Below are positions 20,418 through 32,311 of a stretch of 64,000 bases of DNA, one piece after another. Position 1 is the stretch's first letter. Each line of letters starts with the position of its first letter. Made by a program: the position numbers and the translations under genes. Source of the DNA: Zygnema cylindricum. Its lineage: Eukaryota; Streptophyta; Zygnematophyceae; Zygnematales; Zygnemataceae. Below the pieces are notes generated by a model. That model was not told where the DNA came from. It ran no database searches and was given only the letters and a program-made list of their open reading frames with translations. The stretch lies in contig JBBHKE010000248.1 in the NCBI GenBank assembly GCA_037447655.1, positions 371,247 through 435,246 on the forward strand. Direction: 5' to 3'.

Positions 20418-23400
20418 TTAACAGGTCAAACCCAGTAGTCCTTTCCCCGACTCTTTCGAACTCGTCCGTCTGTGCATTCCGTTTCCCATTCCATGCCCAG
20501 TTCTGCTATGTCCTTTCCCACAACCATTTGCCTCAAAACATGCTGAAAAAGCTGACGTCACATGATCCCCCAATATCGGCCCTGAACCCGTTAAACCTCC
20601 TCCTCTCCCTCCAGAATGCCCTCTCCTGTGCATTTGTGGAGGAGGTTTGCTCGGTCCCGCCTTACTGTTGCTCTGGTCCGTACACGCGGTAGTCTCTTCG
20701 GTACCGGCACCGGCCGATTGTCTACGGGACGGTTCCGGAAGTTTTGAAGAATGGCCCACATTGCCCAAGCCTAAATGGTGTGCAGAAAGGACTAAAGGAG
20801 TGTGGGCAGGAGAAGGGAGGAGAGGCCGGTTAGCGTCACATCCAAAGGCATATGCAGGGGGGAATAGCTTCACACCTGCCATTAATGGTAAAAAACAAGA
20901 CAAAACTTTTATTAACAACAGTTGTAAAAATCGTATTTTATTCAAGTGTCACATGCAAAGTTATACGCAGGGGAGAAAAGCTTCACACCTGCCATCATTG
21001 GTCAAAACGAGACAGAACAACGTTTTATTCTATTAATGGGCGTAATAAATTGTACATCCATGCCCTCTTTGTAAAGAAAACGTATATCCTGCAAGGTGTT
21101 TAAAATAATTAATAAACCCGGTGAACTATAATACTGAACTGAAGATAGAAAATATCCTCAAGATACATAACCACAATACACTTGCGGGTTTATAGGAGGT
21201 TTTCTCTTGTCGGGTCTTCAATTCGTCTCCCATAAGAGCAACACTGATGTGGAAGAGTGAAAAAGTAAAACATGAAGGATATAACATACCACAAGAACAC
21301 CGTATTTGAACCACAGCTGGGGTTTCAAATTTATTTTCTTCTGCCCAATAATTTGAACAAATTGGCATTTATATTTCACCAAACCAACAACATTTTTTTG
21401 TAACTGTATTTAATCACTAAAACATGAAATATAGTTGAACACAATTTAAGCATGGGTGTAGTACAAAGAAATAACAGATAAGTAGGAAGAACGTACAATC
21501 AAGTACAAATAAAGTAAATATAAATTTGAAATTAAATAACCTTCAAATAAGTAGTGCGTACACTCAAAATAAGTACAAAAAAGACAAAAAATTACACAAA
21601 CTACAGTCAAAGTACAGTACTTTAAGCAAATTTTTGTACTTTACTGTACTATGCAGTGGAACCAAAATCGCTTCTTTTCTTTTGACAGGTCGTATTACTG
21701 CTGATATTCAAAATTGTCAATCATTTGTTAGAACCTGTTTTGGATTTTTTTTTAAACTGAACTTTTCCTAAAAAAAGATATTGAATAAACCATGAAATAA
21801 TTATTTGAAGTTACACTATGTGTTGTTATGGTAACAAAAAACCTACCGATAGAAAACACAGCGTAACAAAAGTTAACTAGATAGTAATGGACCAAATGCC
21901 AAAGAACAAAACAAAGGAGAAAGGCAATTGTTCTTCAATAAAACATGACTTCCTCTGACAAGCGGCGCTAGACAAATGACCTCCGGAGAATTTTCAAATC
22001 TTGCTACCTGACGTCTTTCTAAATGCTCATTTATAAAGCTTTCCTTTCCAGCTCTCAAAGAGAAAGCAAATGACGTTTACAACTCTTGGAAAATAATAAC
22101 TTGTCATTTTCAAAAAAACTACCCCACTCTGCGATCACACAAAAAAGAGCCTCCAAAAGACCTACACGGTGTCCACCACCACTAAACTGCCATCGTTATT
22201 AGTGGTAAGGATTTATTAGTGTTAGGTTAGAATATAAGATACTAATTTTAAGTAAGGAGACGCGGCAGATTGTAGTCCACTTCCATAAATAGTGTAATGA
22301 ACACTGTTTTATGATTTTGAATTGGTGTTATTCACTATGCTAACAATGGGCAAATTTGAGATTGATCTCTAGCTTTTCTGGTTTTAAAGTTTTGGAAAAA
22401 CTTCGCAAATACATACATAGGTACACCTAAATTCCGCCCAGTTTGACAACTATAATCAGGACTCCAATTCTTACGATGCTTGAAAACATGCGATGAACGC
22501 ACACAGAATAGCACCGTCCACTGCTATTAGAGTTAGTGACTTGTTAGTGCTACCAATTTATTAGAGTCAATCACACTAAATTCAGCCACACGACTCATCA
22601 TGGGCCACATAAATAAATAGCCCAACCACACACACACACACAACACTAATTAACACTAATTTATGATGATCGACTCTAATAGCCGTGGGCAGTGTAGCAG
22701 CGAAAAGACCCATACCTGGAAACTACAGCACTACCAGCCTGTAGCACAGACATGGACAGCTGTCTTGTTATGATATGATACCAGTTTTTCACACTGATGA
22801 AGGAGTACACTATAGCTCCTAGACAGAGCTAAAGCCTTAAGAAGTAAATGGATAACCATGTATACAAATACGTTGGAAAATAGTGTGAACTCTTTTCCCT
22901 ACCAGGAATTGAATCGTCGAAATATCCAAAAAATAGAGATAACCTAACCAGTGAATTATTTAGAACTGGACCATACAACTGCGCCCATGCTGAGATGAGC
23001 TCGCCATACAAGTTTCCCCAGAATTTCCATAAACTTTCCCCAAAGTTTCGCCAAATTTTCCCCAGACTTTACCCAAACTTTCCTTAAAACTTCCTCACAA
23101 TTTCCCCAAAACTATCCCCCAAAATTTCCTCAAAGTTGCCCCAAAGTCTCCCCCAAGGATTACCTGGGCCACAAGACTGCATGGCAGCGGTGCGAGTTGG
23201 ATTCCCCTCCCTCCTCTTCTTTTTTATCGTTCGAGGCTTGGCAAGTTTTGCCACGTGGAGCTCATCCGACGAGGCAGCCACCACTTCCGCTCCTCTAGTG
23301 GACCCCCCATCGTGTAAAGGAGGCCAAAAAACCTCCGGAGAATGTAAATTTGGACCTCCAAAAGCATCCACAGTACCGCACCCTTCCATTTCTTCCGCCC

Positions 23401-23851
23401 CTTTGCTTCGACTCGTCAACGCAAAGGCTACCATGAGGTTCCGAAAGGCTCCTCGGTCGTCCCACGCTCTCACCTTTTGTTCTTCTAAGGTGAGGTTGAA
23501 TCCATGGCTGGTCAAAGAGTCGAAAGCTTCGTCTACTCTGACCACCGGTGACGAATCTCCAACCGGAACCCGGTACGCTCCATGGTCGTACTTCCTCAAA
23601 GCGATGTCCCAAGGGTCTTCCTCCTTCTTCTCGTGTCTCATGTGTCCATTATTAGTTCGAACTCTCTCTTTTCCATGGCTGTCGAACCAGTCGTGACTGC
23701 TACTGCTCTGAAACCTTGTGTGTTCCACAACCATGGAGCCTTGCTTTTCGGAACTCTCGTGTTTACTCGACTTCCTTGATTCTTTGCTGTGTCTATGGCT
23801 GCCTTCTCTTCTTGAAAAGCTCGACGATTTCACAGGCTTCTCATCGTACAT
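20418..23851 (-). CDS. Unrecognised two-exon protein, about 381 residues
   Basis: Exon 1 (23851-23164) starts MYDEKPVKSSSFSRREG, followed by a Ser/His/Lys-rich region. Then comes the only structured-looking part, roughly residues 75-150: EDPWDIALRKYDHGAYRVP, VDEAFDSLTSHGFNLTLEEQ and FRNLMVAFALTSRSKG. A basic TIKKKRREG follows near the exon end. It joins in phase through CCCAG/GTAATC to exon 2 (20875-20418), which begins VKLFPPAYAFGCDANRP and continues Pro/Ser/Gly-rich with two MHRR motifs to a TAA. The basic stretch suggests a nuclear protein. I recognise no domain and assign no function. The 3' end is uncertain, since more exons may lie downstream. The 2.3-kb intron carries a duplicated piece of exon 2 and two family B MITEs. 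Confidence 0.55.
20849..21035. repeat. Direct repeat of exon 2 acceptor and coding start
   Basis: Two units of about 75 bp, at about 20849-20925 and 20961-21035, share GCTTCACACCTGCCAT and a following TTTTATT-rich tail. On the minus strand each contains an acceptor (GGCAG) followed by VKLF-PAY. The right-hand unit reads GVKLFSPAYNFACDT and then a stop, so it is a dead duplicate of the exon 2 start. Confidence 0.75.
22186..22352. mobile_element. Family B MITE copy (decayed)
   Basis: The left end is TGCCATCGTTATTAGTGGTA and the right end GCTAACAATGGGCA. The interior keeps GGAGACGCGGCAGATTGTAG and ATAGTGTAATGAACACTG. The outer bases and flanking TA are no longer clear. Confidence 0.65.
22511..22694. 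mobile_element. Family B MITE copy with AC microsatellite
   Basis: The left end is GCACCGTCCACTGCTATTAG and the right end CTCTAATAGCCGTGGGCAGTG followed by TA. A short AC dinucleotide run lies inside, at about 22626-22642. The interior has diverged from other copies. Confidence 0.7.
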
Positions 23852-25074
23852 GGTTTCTAAAGTTTTAGGGTTACAACTGAAAGATCAGTCTTCAGTTCAG
23901 TTCAGAATTCAGTTAGTCACTACTCGAATAACGACAAAACTATGGCCGATTCCAACAAGAATCATCCAGCCTTTAGGAGAAGCAGCATCAAAGCTTCACT
24001 GACAATAGCTTCCGTTTTCACAAATCATATCCGAACGTATTGGAACTAGAAAAAACAGAAAGATGAGACACACTCACACGCCCCCGTGGAAAAAAAAACA
24101 AAAAAGTAGGATCGACGGATGCGTGTACTGCAGCTTTGCCTCGAGCCACAAGCAGGAGGAGTGCGAGAGAGAGACTGGAGGAAGAAATGAAGCAGAGTGA
24201 CTGAGCGCTACAGTCCTGGAGCATTTAAGGAATGCTAGAAACCCTAAATTCCGATTCTTGTGATCGGCAGACGGTACACCACTACAGCCAAAAAGTAACC
24301 AAAATAACCGGTAAATAGAGTATATAGAGTGCGCGAGTGCACGCAGTATTTGTCCACCTCCTTGTTTAGTGGAAACGGTCTTGGCCCGTCCGATTCGTAT
24401 TTTTTGAAGTTCGTACAGTGTCCGTACTTTACAAGACCCAATCATGCGTCAACAACGCCAAATATTAGGACCTACGCATCGGTACGGACACACATAAGTG
24501 CGAGCGCAAAGTGTGTCCTTTTATGTAGAAAGTTTGATAACGTCAGAGTCTCACAGGTAATGTGCACAAACGGCCAGATGTGTACGAACTGTTTTGGAAA
24601 CACCGGCGAAGTGGGCAATGCACTGTCCTGCAGCGCGGTAGGTGACATGCTCCTGCTAATAGCGAGGACCACACTGCTTTTTTGGGGCGATGGCTGACGC
24701 AGTCGACCAGTAAGAAGTATGGCAAAAGTACGGTATCTAGCTGTCGCACTTAGGGACCTTAGAGTATAACTTGCCTACCGTACGGCGGTCGTCGCCTTAG
24801 AAATTAGAACTTATGAAGGTGGGAACTCCGAGAGTTCCCATTATGGCATTAAGCGTACACTTTGACGTTTCCCAGAAGGTATATCTGATTGCACCCCTCA
24901 GAAGGATCTTACCGGTATTGAAGTTTCGCCGTTACATGCTGGCAAGATCAACAACCCTTCAGAAAGGCAGCGTAACGACGATATTATATTATTAATGGCA
25001 TTTTTTGACATTTACCAAACGGCAAATGGCAGCCGGATGATGTCGGTGCCGCAAGTTGGTCATACCTTGGCTTC
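23852..25074. other. Region upstream of the unrecognised gene
   Basis: 23852-24240 is the likely promoter or 5' UTR of the gene starting at 23851. 24440-25070 is rich in GTAC and CGTAC words like the mobile-element regions further right. A small palindrome (GGGAACTCCGAGAGTTCCC) lies near 24822-24840. I see no gene. Confidence 0.35.
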
Positions 25075-25292
25075 TGAGGGTACGTCCCCATGTAATCTGT
25101 ACTTTGATAAAGTATTTTGGACTGTAGTGAAGATTTTCCGTACTACTTTGAAGAGCGTCCCTATCTGTGAAAATGAAATCGGAACTTTGAAATGTGACGG
25201 TTGTAGGCGTAGGTACAACTTGTGACTATTGAAGACGACTACGAAACTTCCGACGATTAGTGACGCCAACAAAAAGAGCGACAGTGGTAAAA
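25075..25292 (+). mobile_element. Family C (hAT-like) element C1, left half
   Basis: It begins TGAGGGTACGTCCCCATGTA. The next 200 bases match the left part of element C2 at 33642 (shared TACTTTG, GTACTACTTTGAA, CGTCCCTAT.TG, GAAATCGGAACTTT, GTGACGGTTG and CGTAGGTACAACTT). It stops abruptly at 25292, where gypsy-element sequence starts. Its right half resumes at 33292. Confidence 0.75.
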
Positions 25293-25713
25293 GTCTAGAC
25301 ATACGGGGAAATTCGCTCCTAAGTATATTGGACCAATTATTGTAATCGAGATGATATCGTCAGTTGCTGCCAAATTGGACTTTCCGCCTTCAACAAAATT
25401 TCATCCAGTAATACACATCAGTCAGCTGAACCAACAAATCTTCGACCAACTGAAGGAGAATTGGAATTAGATCCCTCAATAATTATATAACCTAAGGTTC
25501 ACAAATGGGTAATAGATTGGATTGGTCAACAGTTTAAGGTGGGCAATACTATATTCTGGCAATTGCATTATCTAGTAAGGCCAAAAGATGAGTTAATTTT
25601 AGAAGATAAGAGTTCGGAGTTTTTACAAAGGTATTGGAGAGATAATAATATAGAAGTCCCGTCTAAAGAATAAAATGTGTTTTAACTGATGTCAATTAAA
25701 AATAATGAGGGGG
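25293..25713 (+). mobile_element. Detached 3' internal tail of a gypsy element
   Basis: This stretch is nearly identical to 31897-32311 of the adjacent element. It covers the end of the integrase region (GPIIVIEMISS, then a chromodomain-like tail) and the polypurine tract. It lies directly in front of the 5' LTR, so the order is internal tail, LTR, internal, LTR. That order is not a product of simple insertion; it points to recombination between tandem or overlapping copies. Confidence 0.8.
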
Positions 25714-26692
25714 TGATATAACAGTAATAGTGGATCGAACTTGGTCGTAAATGGGTATTTAAAGGTTAAGAATATAAAGTTATGAATTTGGTAGACGTCC
25801 GGAAAAGAATCGCGCGATTTGGAGTTTTAATTCAAAAGAAATAGCGATGGGTGTAATTATGTGACATCGTAGGGTCAAACTAACAAGTGGGTATCATTGA
25901 AACGGGTTAAAGGTCAAAATAGAACCGAAACTACGCGTGTACGTTCCATAAAGTACTAATGAAACATTTAGTCGTTTAGTGCGCACGATGCTTCGTTTCG
26001 TACAATTTTTAGTATGAAACTTCAATTTCACTAAATGGAATTTCGTAGGTAGTTTCGCGTGCGAAATTTGCAACGCACGTTTGAGCAAAGTCGCGTTTTG
26101 TTTGGCGCGCACTTTTGTACGTAAATGTTACGTAGTGAAACGTAGCGTTTGATTGGTTGGTAAATGCTACGTAGTTAGTAAGAGATTTTGCACGTTTTTG
26201 CATTGGTCAGTTTGAGTCCTAGCTGATCAATGATTAGCCCAGGTAAAACCTGTTCAACGGAGCGTTGACTCTGGCCTGGCGAGTCCAGGGCGATGATGGA
26301 TAAATAGTGAAGTTTAAGAGAAGAGTAGACATCTTTTCCTTTGGGAAAAGTTGGTGGAAATTTTGACTGATCTTGGTCTTGAGCGATTAAAACATAATTA
26401 GAGCATTGGCATTTTGGCATTGAAATCTTTTACAAATTAAGTAGTGTTTTAGTGGTTAAGAGATAGAATTATTAAGAGTGGAGGGTAATGGAAAACATTT
26501 TATAAAGAATGGTTGAACCACAAGGGCAAGAGACCAAGCTAATGTTATGTGGAGAAAAGCTTTTTCTAAAGTAAAGTTTATCTTTATGTGAGTGCTTTCC
26601 AATGTGTATGTGTATTTTTCCAATGTGTGGAATGTGTGGTTAAAATTGATTGAAGTTATGGGATTTTTTGAGAGGTAGGAGATCGTATTACA
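25714..26692 (+). repeat. Gypsy 5' LTR
   Basis: It begins TGATATAACAGTAATAGTGG directly after a purine tract and ends CGTATTACA. It pairs with 32312-33291. Differences include a base change and small replacements around 25795-25870 versus 32393-32465. Confidence 0.9.
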
Positions 26693-26694
26693 TA

Positions 26695-26713
26695 TGGTAT
26701 CAAAGCTTTGGTT
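26695..26713 (+). promoter_or_regulatory. Gypsy primer-binding site (initiator tRNA-Met 3' end)
   Basis: TGGTATCAAAGCTTTGGTT lies two bases after the LTR end. The common plant PBS complementary to the 3' end of initiator tRNA-Met is TGGTATCAGAGC; this site differs by one base (A for G). Confidence 0.85.
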
Positions 26714-27413
26714 AGAAACCAAAGAGAAGTTTGCTCACTCGAATATCGACCGCCGTGACCGGTGAGGGTGCTTTGACCAGTCTCGGTATAACCACAATGT
26801 GAAGTAGTAGAGGATTGGAGGGAAACTGAGTGATCACACTGCCAGCGGCCGCTGGTTAGATGTGGGGCGTGCTCAAGTCCTAAGGACTAAGGCGGGGTGG
26901 GCAGTGTAGCCACCGCTGAAAATCACGCCAATTACCTAGAGGTCAAACAAACTTGCCTTCTCTTAGTAGTGATCTATGTGTAGAGGGAGGGCTTGAAGCC
27001 ATGAAAGGTGAGGATGTGAGGATTAGAGAACAAAAGATCCTGATGTAGTGGGAAATGGGATATTTGCTAATCATGGAGAAAGAAAGTGGAGCACTCCACT
27101 TCTTCAAGAGCAAAAGAGTCCAGAAATAACTTAAAACTTTTCAAACCCTAAATTGTTACCTTTGATTGTTTTCAATTTTGTTGTTGCGAAATTTGTGGTT
27201 GAATTTTTACCTTTCTATTTCAATGTTTGTGAAAATTGAATTTTCACTAATTTACTTTTAATGTTTATCTGATTTTCAGATTTTGATATATTTCAAAAGA
27301 TTTGTAAAAGAAAGGAAGGCTTGGATAGGAAAAATCTGAGGACTTCAAATTTGCTGCAAAATCTTTTAGATAATTATACTCTATCTTTTATTGCTTGATT
27401 TCATTGTGTGATA

Positions 27414-28680
27414 ATGGCAAATTCTGCATGGAAACATGAAATAGAAAATGCCTTGAATGTGTTGAAAAAACTTAGTGTGAAATTGGTCAAAAGATTTAAT
27501 AATCATGTTGCTGCTGTGGATGAAAAAATTTCTGAGTTGAAAAAGGAATTGAAGGATGTTAAGGAAAAAATAAATGTTTCACATTAGAAATTGGATGAGC
27601 TTATTAATTTAATTCACACCAAAAATGATGTTAATGACCAAATGGGTGAGAGTGGTAAAAGAAGTGCCAGTTTAAGGGAAGATAACCACGATAAACCTAA
27701 ATAGATAAGGGATCTGAAATTGTCTATTAGTGAAGCACCATCATTTGTTGGTAAGAAGATTAATAAGTTAGATGCTTGGATTTTTCATATAGATTATTAT
27801 TTGGAATCTAGATTTTGTGATCGTGATGATTACACTTCTTTTGCTGTTAGCTGTCTGAAACGTGATGCTCAAATTTGGTATTACACTCAGAGGAGGTCTA
27901 TTTGATTCTTGATAATGCTGATTGGGAAGCTTTTAAGAACGCGATCAAATCGCGTTTTTTGTGTGTCATTTATAAATCTAGAATGGAAGAAAAAGTGGCT
28001 TAACTGTAAGCAGACTAGATCTGTAAAAGATTATATTGTGGAATTTGACTCATCTAGCATTCATGTCATAGGTTTGACTGATGAAATGGCTAGGTTTTAT
28101 TTCTTAAACTATCTAAATCTTATGCTGAAATCAAAACTGAAACATCAAAAATTTATTAATTTGAACGAATTACAACATAAGTCATTGGAATTAGACGATC
28201 AGTTGGGGTAAAATTGTGAAGCTCGATCACTTAAGGGAAATTTCAATGAAGTATCTGTGTGGGACGAGGAAGAATTTCAGGAAGAATTTATGAATGTAGG
28301 ACTGGTTAATAAACAAAATATCTTCGACAAAATCAGATGGGTTGACAGAATGTTAATGCAGAAAATAAATTTCAGAATAGAGGGGGCTACATTAAGAGTC
28401 CTAAACCGAGCATTAATGCTCAGAAACCTAGTTTTACCATTCCCACATGCACCATTTGTTAGGAAAGAGCGGATACGCCATCTGAATGTGCACATCTGAA
28501 GAAAATTAATTCTTGTATCTGTGGAGAGGAAGGACATTTTAGCAGAAAATACACAAAACCGAAGAAGAAAGTCACTTGTTTGAAATGCGCAGGTCTAGAT
28601 CATTACCCTAATGACTGTACCGATAAAGGATATCTTAAAAAAGTTGATGTCAATCAAGGTCTTTAGGAAGACATTGCATT
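27414..28680 (+). pseudogene. Gypsy gag (broken)
   Basis: The frame opens MANSAWKHEIENALNVLKK, continues as a charged coiled coil (VDEKISELKKELKDVKEK), and is interrupted by stops near 27586, 27703 and 27903. The same frame resumes with SISEAPSFVGKKINKLDAW and YYLESRFCDRDDY, the capsid-like part. A CX2CX4HX4C zinc knuckle (CLKCAGLDHYPNDC) is intact at 28577-28618, after a degenerate one just upstream. Confidence 0.8.
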
Positions 28681-28929
28681 ATACCTAGCAAAACAAGAAG
28701 CCTAGGAGGTGGGAAACGGAAAAGACTAGCTGAAAATCCTCAGTTAAGTCGACCAGATCCAAAGGTTAAAGAGTTAACTCTAGAGGGCAAGTTAATGAAT
28801 GGAAAGGCTATGATAGCAGATTTTATTATGATGCTAACTACACTCTATAGTTTGAACAATCCTTCTGATGAAACTTCTAATAACAGACCGATGTGAGGAC
28901 ATTTAAGTAACGATGACACCAAACACAGT

Positions 28930-29286
28930 TTGATCACATTCGAGTCTTTAGTGGAAGGGAAACCATTGAGAGTTATGGTAGATTCGGGTGCTACACATAA
29001 TTATATTTCACATAAGTTTGTAGAGGAAAATAGAATTCCTACAGTCATAAGGGAAAAACCTTTGTATGTTCAGGTGGCAAATGGTAATAAGTCCACATTA
29101 GATTTACAAACTGACACAATAGAAGTTGATATCCAAGGTCATAAAATGAAAGTTGTGTGTGAAATAATGAATTTGGGTAGTGAGGAGCTAATACTGGGAA
29201 AGCCTTGGTTAACTCAACATAACCCTCAAATTAATTATGAAACTAACACCTTGAGAGTGAAGTCTGAAAACGGTTGGAAGATTTAG
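28930..29286 (+). pseudogene. Gypsy aspartic protease domain
   Basis: The active-site triad motif VDSGATHNYIS lies near residue 18 of the open segment. It is followed by VQVANGNKSTL and the LGSEELILGKPWL flap/hydrophobic signature typical of gypsy proteases. It opens after gag and closes at a stop at 29284. Confidence 0.85.
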
Positions 29287-29439
29287 CAAGCATTACCTTC
29301 GAAGAAATTGCATAAGAATCATATAAATAACATAACCAAGCTGGGAGTGGAAGGTTTGATTTTGTAACTGACATTAATACATCTGATGTTGTTGTTAAAG
29401 ATTTGATTTTTGAATTTAAAGATGTTTTCCCAAGTGACT

Positions 29440-30834
29440 TACCCTAAGGAAGGCCACCTTCCCGAGATGTGGAACATGTTATTAACTTTGAACTTGGAAG
29501 TAATCCTCTTGTGACATGAATTTATAAGCATAGTTTCTTTGAGCAGGAGCAGTTAAAGAAACAAATCAAAGAGCTTCTGGAGAAAGAACATATTCAGCGG
29601 AGCAAATCACCGTACGAAGCACCAGTTCTCTTCGTCGAAAAAAAAAGGACGGAACGTTGAGGAGGTGTGTCGACTATCGTAGTTTGAACAAGATTACGGT
29701 GAAGGATAACTATCTGTTACCTTCAATTTGTGATTTGATAGATCGTTTGAAAAGAGCTAAATTATTTTCTTTGATTGATCTGCGTAGTGGTTTTAATCAG
29801 GTGCCAATTAGAACTAAAGATGTTGATAAAACTGTTTTTAGAACTAGAGTCGGTCATTTTGAATGGATAGTGATGCCATTTGGTTTGACGAATGCACCAC
29901 CAACTTATCAAAGATTAATGAACCAAGCATTTTCAGATTATAGGGATGAGTTTGTTTAGGTGTTTATAGATGATATTTTAATTTACAACGAATCTAAAGA
30001 ACAACATGTAATTCATCTAAAGAAAGTGTTGGAAATGTTTAAGGGAAGAAAGTTATATGGAAAATTATCAAAATCCAGCTTTCTTAAAATTGAACAATTA
30101 TTTTTGGGACATATAGTTAGTGGGGAAGGTGTTAAAACAGATCCATCCAAAATAAGTGCAATACAAAATTGGAAGCAACCCACTAATGTCACAAAAGTTA
30201 GATCATTTTTGGGATTGGCCACTTATAACAAGAAATTTATCATGAATTTTAGTATGATCGCCGCACCTTTGACAGATTTACTTCGGGAGAAGGAGACGTT
30301 TGTGTGGGGAGCCGATCAGAAAAGAGCTTTCGAGGAACTAAAAAAGAAGTTGACCTCTGCCCCTACACTGGTGTATTCGATCCTGCTGGGGAATTTGAAG
30401 TTCTGATCACTGTTGATGCATCTGATAAAGGTTTAGGTGCAGTCAGAAGTCAAAAAGTCGGAAAACATTTTCATCTTATTGCTTTTTAGTCGAAGAAATT
30501 CAATGATGCTGAAAAAAACTATCCGGCACAGGAAAATAAATTATTTCTAATAGATCATGCATTGGTGAAATGGCGTTGTTATTTGCATAATAAAGAATTT
30601 AAAGTTAATTGTGATAATAAGGCACTCTCCTATCTACAAAGATTAAGTGATGCACAGATTATGACAGACAGACACGTTAGGTGGATGCAAAAATTGGCAT
30701 GTTTCAAATTTAATGTCAAACATATTCTTGGAAAGACAAATGTAGTCGCAGATCCTTTAAGTAGATGTTTTGAGATAAGCGTGATGGTTCGGGATGAATT
30801 GTTTTTAGATGCTGTTAGAAATGGTTATGATTAA
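29440..30834 (+). pseudogene. Gypsy reverse transcriptase and RNase H (broken)
   Basis: The RT starts with a degenerate FELGSNPLVT...[20 protein letters not shown] frameshift in an A-run at about 29641 follows, then [32 protein letters not shown] and [18 protein letters not shown] stop at about 29957 falls just before the catalytic VFIDDILIY. The thumb region is SFLGLATYNKKFI. RNase H follows with TVDASDKGLGAV, a stop near 30487, AQENKLFLIDHAL and NCDNKALSYL. The polymerase cannot be made from this copy without repair. Confidence 0.9.
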
Positions 30835-30938
30835 GATCCTTATTTTGTTGTGATTTGCAAAAATATTTTGGGAGGGAATTTTGACCCATTTAATGAAAAG
30901 CATGTCAAAAACATTATAATAGAAATGGTTTACTGTAT

Positions 30939-32272
30939 TTGGGAACAGGGGATAGATTATGCATTTCTCAAATGAGAGACTTAAAAAAACAACTTTTACA
31001 AGAAGCCCATGAGCATTTAGGACATCTAAGTCGAGATAAAACTCTTCGTCGGTTGCAAAGTAGATTGTTTTGGCCCGAATGGCAAAAGAGGTGTCGAAAC
31101 ACGTGGAAAGTTGTTTCCCTTGCCAACAGAGTAAACGTAGTAACCAGAAACCTAGAGGTTTCTTAAAACCTTTAGATATCCCCAAAAGATCATGGGAATT
31201 TGTTAGTATGGATTTTATTGTCAGGTTGCCAACTATGTCGAGAAGAAATGACAGTATTATGGTCGTAGTTGATAGGTTCAGTAAAATGGCAATATTTATC
31301 CCTTGCCAAACTACTCATTCAGTTGTACATATTGCAAAGTTATATTTTGACAACGTGGTTAGACATCATCGAGTTCCTCTGTCTATAGTCAATGATAAAG
31401 ATTTTAAATTTACGTCTGCCTTTTGGAAAGAATTGCAACAAAATTTAGGCACTGAATTAAAAATGAGTACCTCTTATCATCCTCATACGGATAGACAGAC
31501 AGAAAGGATGAACCGTACACTAGAGGAAATGCTTAGGATTGTTTGCATTGGAGTTCAAAACACATAGGAATCTAAACTGCCATTAATGTAATTTGCATAC
31601 AATTCATGTAAACATGCTAATACAACATTCTCACCGTTTGAAGTTGCATACGGATACCAACCCAGAAAAGCATTAGACTTAATAACAGGGGTCACTAAAA
31701 AGAGTATAAATTTTGGAACAGAGTTTTGGGAATACATTCAAACAGTTTGGAAAACGGTACGGGATGCATTAGTGGAGGCTCAAAGGAGGCAAGAGTTAAA
31801 TGCTAACTGCAAACAGGGTGATTGAGTGGTAGGTGCAGCTGACAAGGTTTAGCTTTCACCAACTCATTATAAGTGTAAGATCGAAGGACAATCGGATCAT
31901 ACGGGGAAATTCGCTCTTAAGTATATTGGACCAATTATTGTGATCGAGATGATATCGTCAGTTGCTGCCAAATTGGACTTTCCGCCTTCATTAAAAATTC
32001 ATCCAGTAATACACATCAGTCAGCTGAACCAACAAATCTTCGACCAACTGAAGGAGAATTGGAATTAGATCCCTCAATAATTATAGAACCTAAGGTTCAC
32101 AGATGGGTAATAGATTGGATTGGTCAACAGTTTAAGGTGGGCAATACTATATTCTGGCAATTGCATTATCTAGTAAGGCCAAAAGATGAGTTAATTTTAG
32201 AAGATAAGAGTTCGGAGTTTTTACAAAGGTATTGGAGAGATAATAATATAGAAGTCCCGTCTAAAGAATAAA
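30939..32272 (+). pseudogene. Gypsy integrase with GPY/F module and chromodomain-like end
   Basis: The HHCC zinc finger is HEHLGHLSRDKT...CFPCQQSK. The catalytic core shows SMDFIVRLP (first D), VNDKDFKF (second D) and DRQTERMNR (E). Stops lie at 31565, 31589 and further on. The C-terminal part has GPIIVIEMISSVAAKL and HPVIHISQLN (GPY/F module). It ends with HRWVIDWIGQQFKVGN and LHYLVRPKDE...LQRYW, which resembles a chromodomain. Frames differ between the finger and the core. Confidence 0.85.
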
Positions 32273-32300
32273 ATTTGTTTTAACTGATGTCAATTAAAAA

Positions 32301-32311
32301 TAATGAGGGGG
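32301..32311 (+). promoter_or_regulatory. Gypsy polypurine tract
   Basis: TAATGAGGGGG lies directly before the 3' LTR. The same purine tract precedes the 5' LTR in the detached tail (25703-25713). Confidence 0.75.

Noticed and set aside
24018-24445. Possible coding frames upstream of the unrecognised gene
   Set aside because: No splice signal or domain; they fit a 5' UTR or promoter position.
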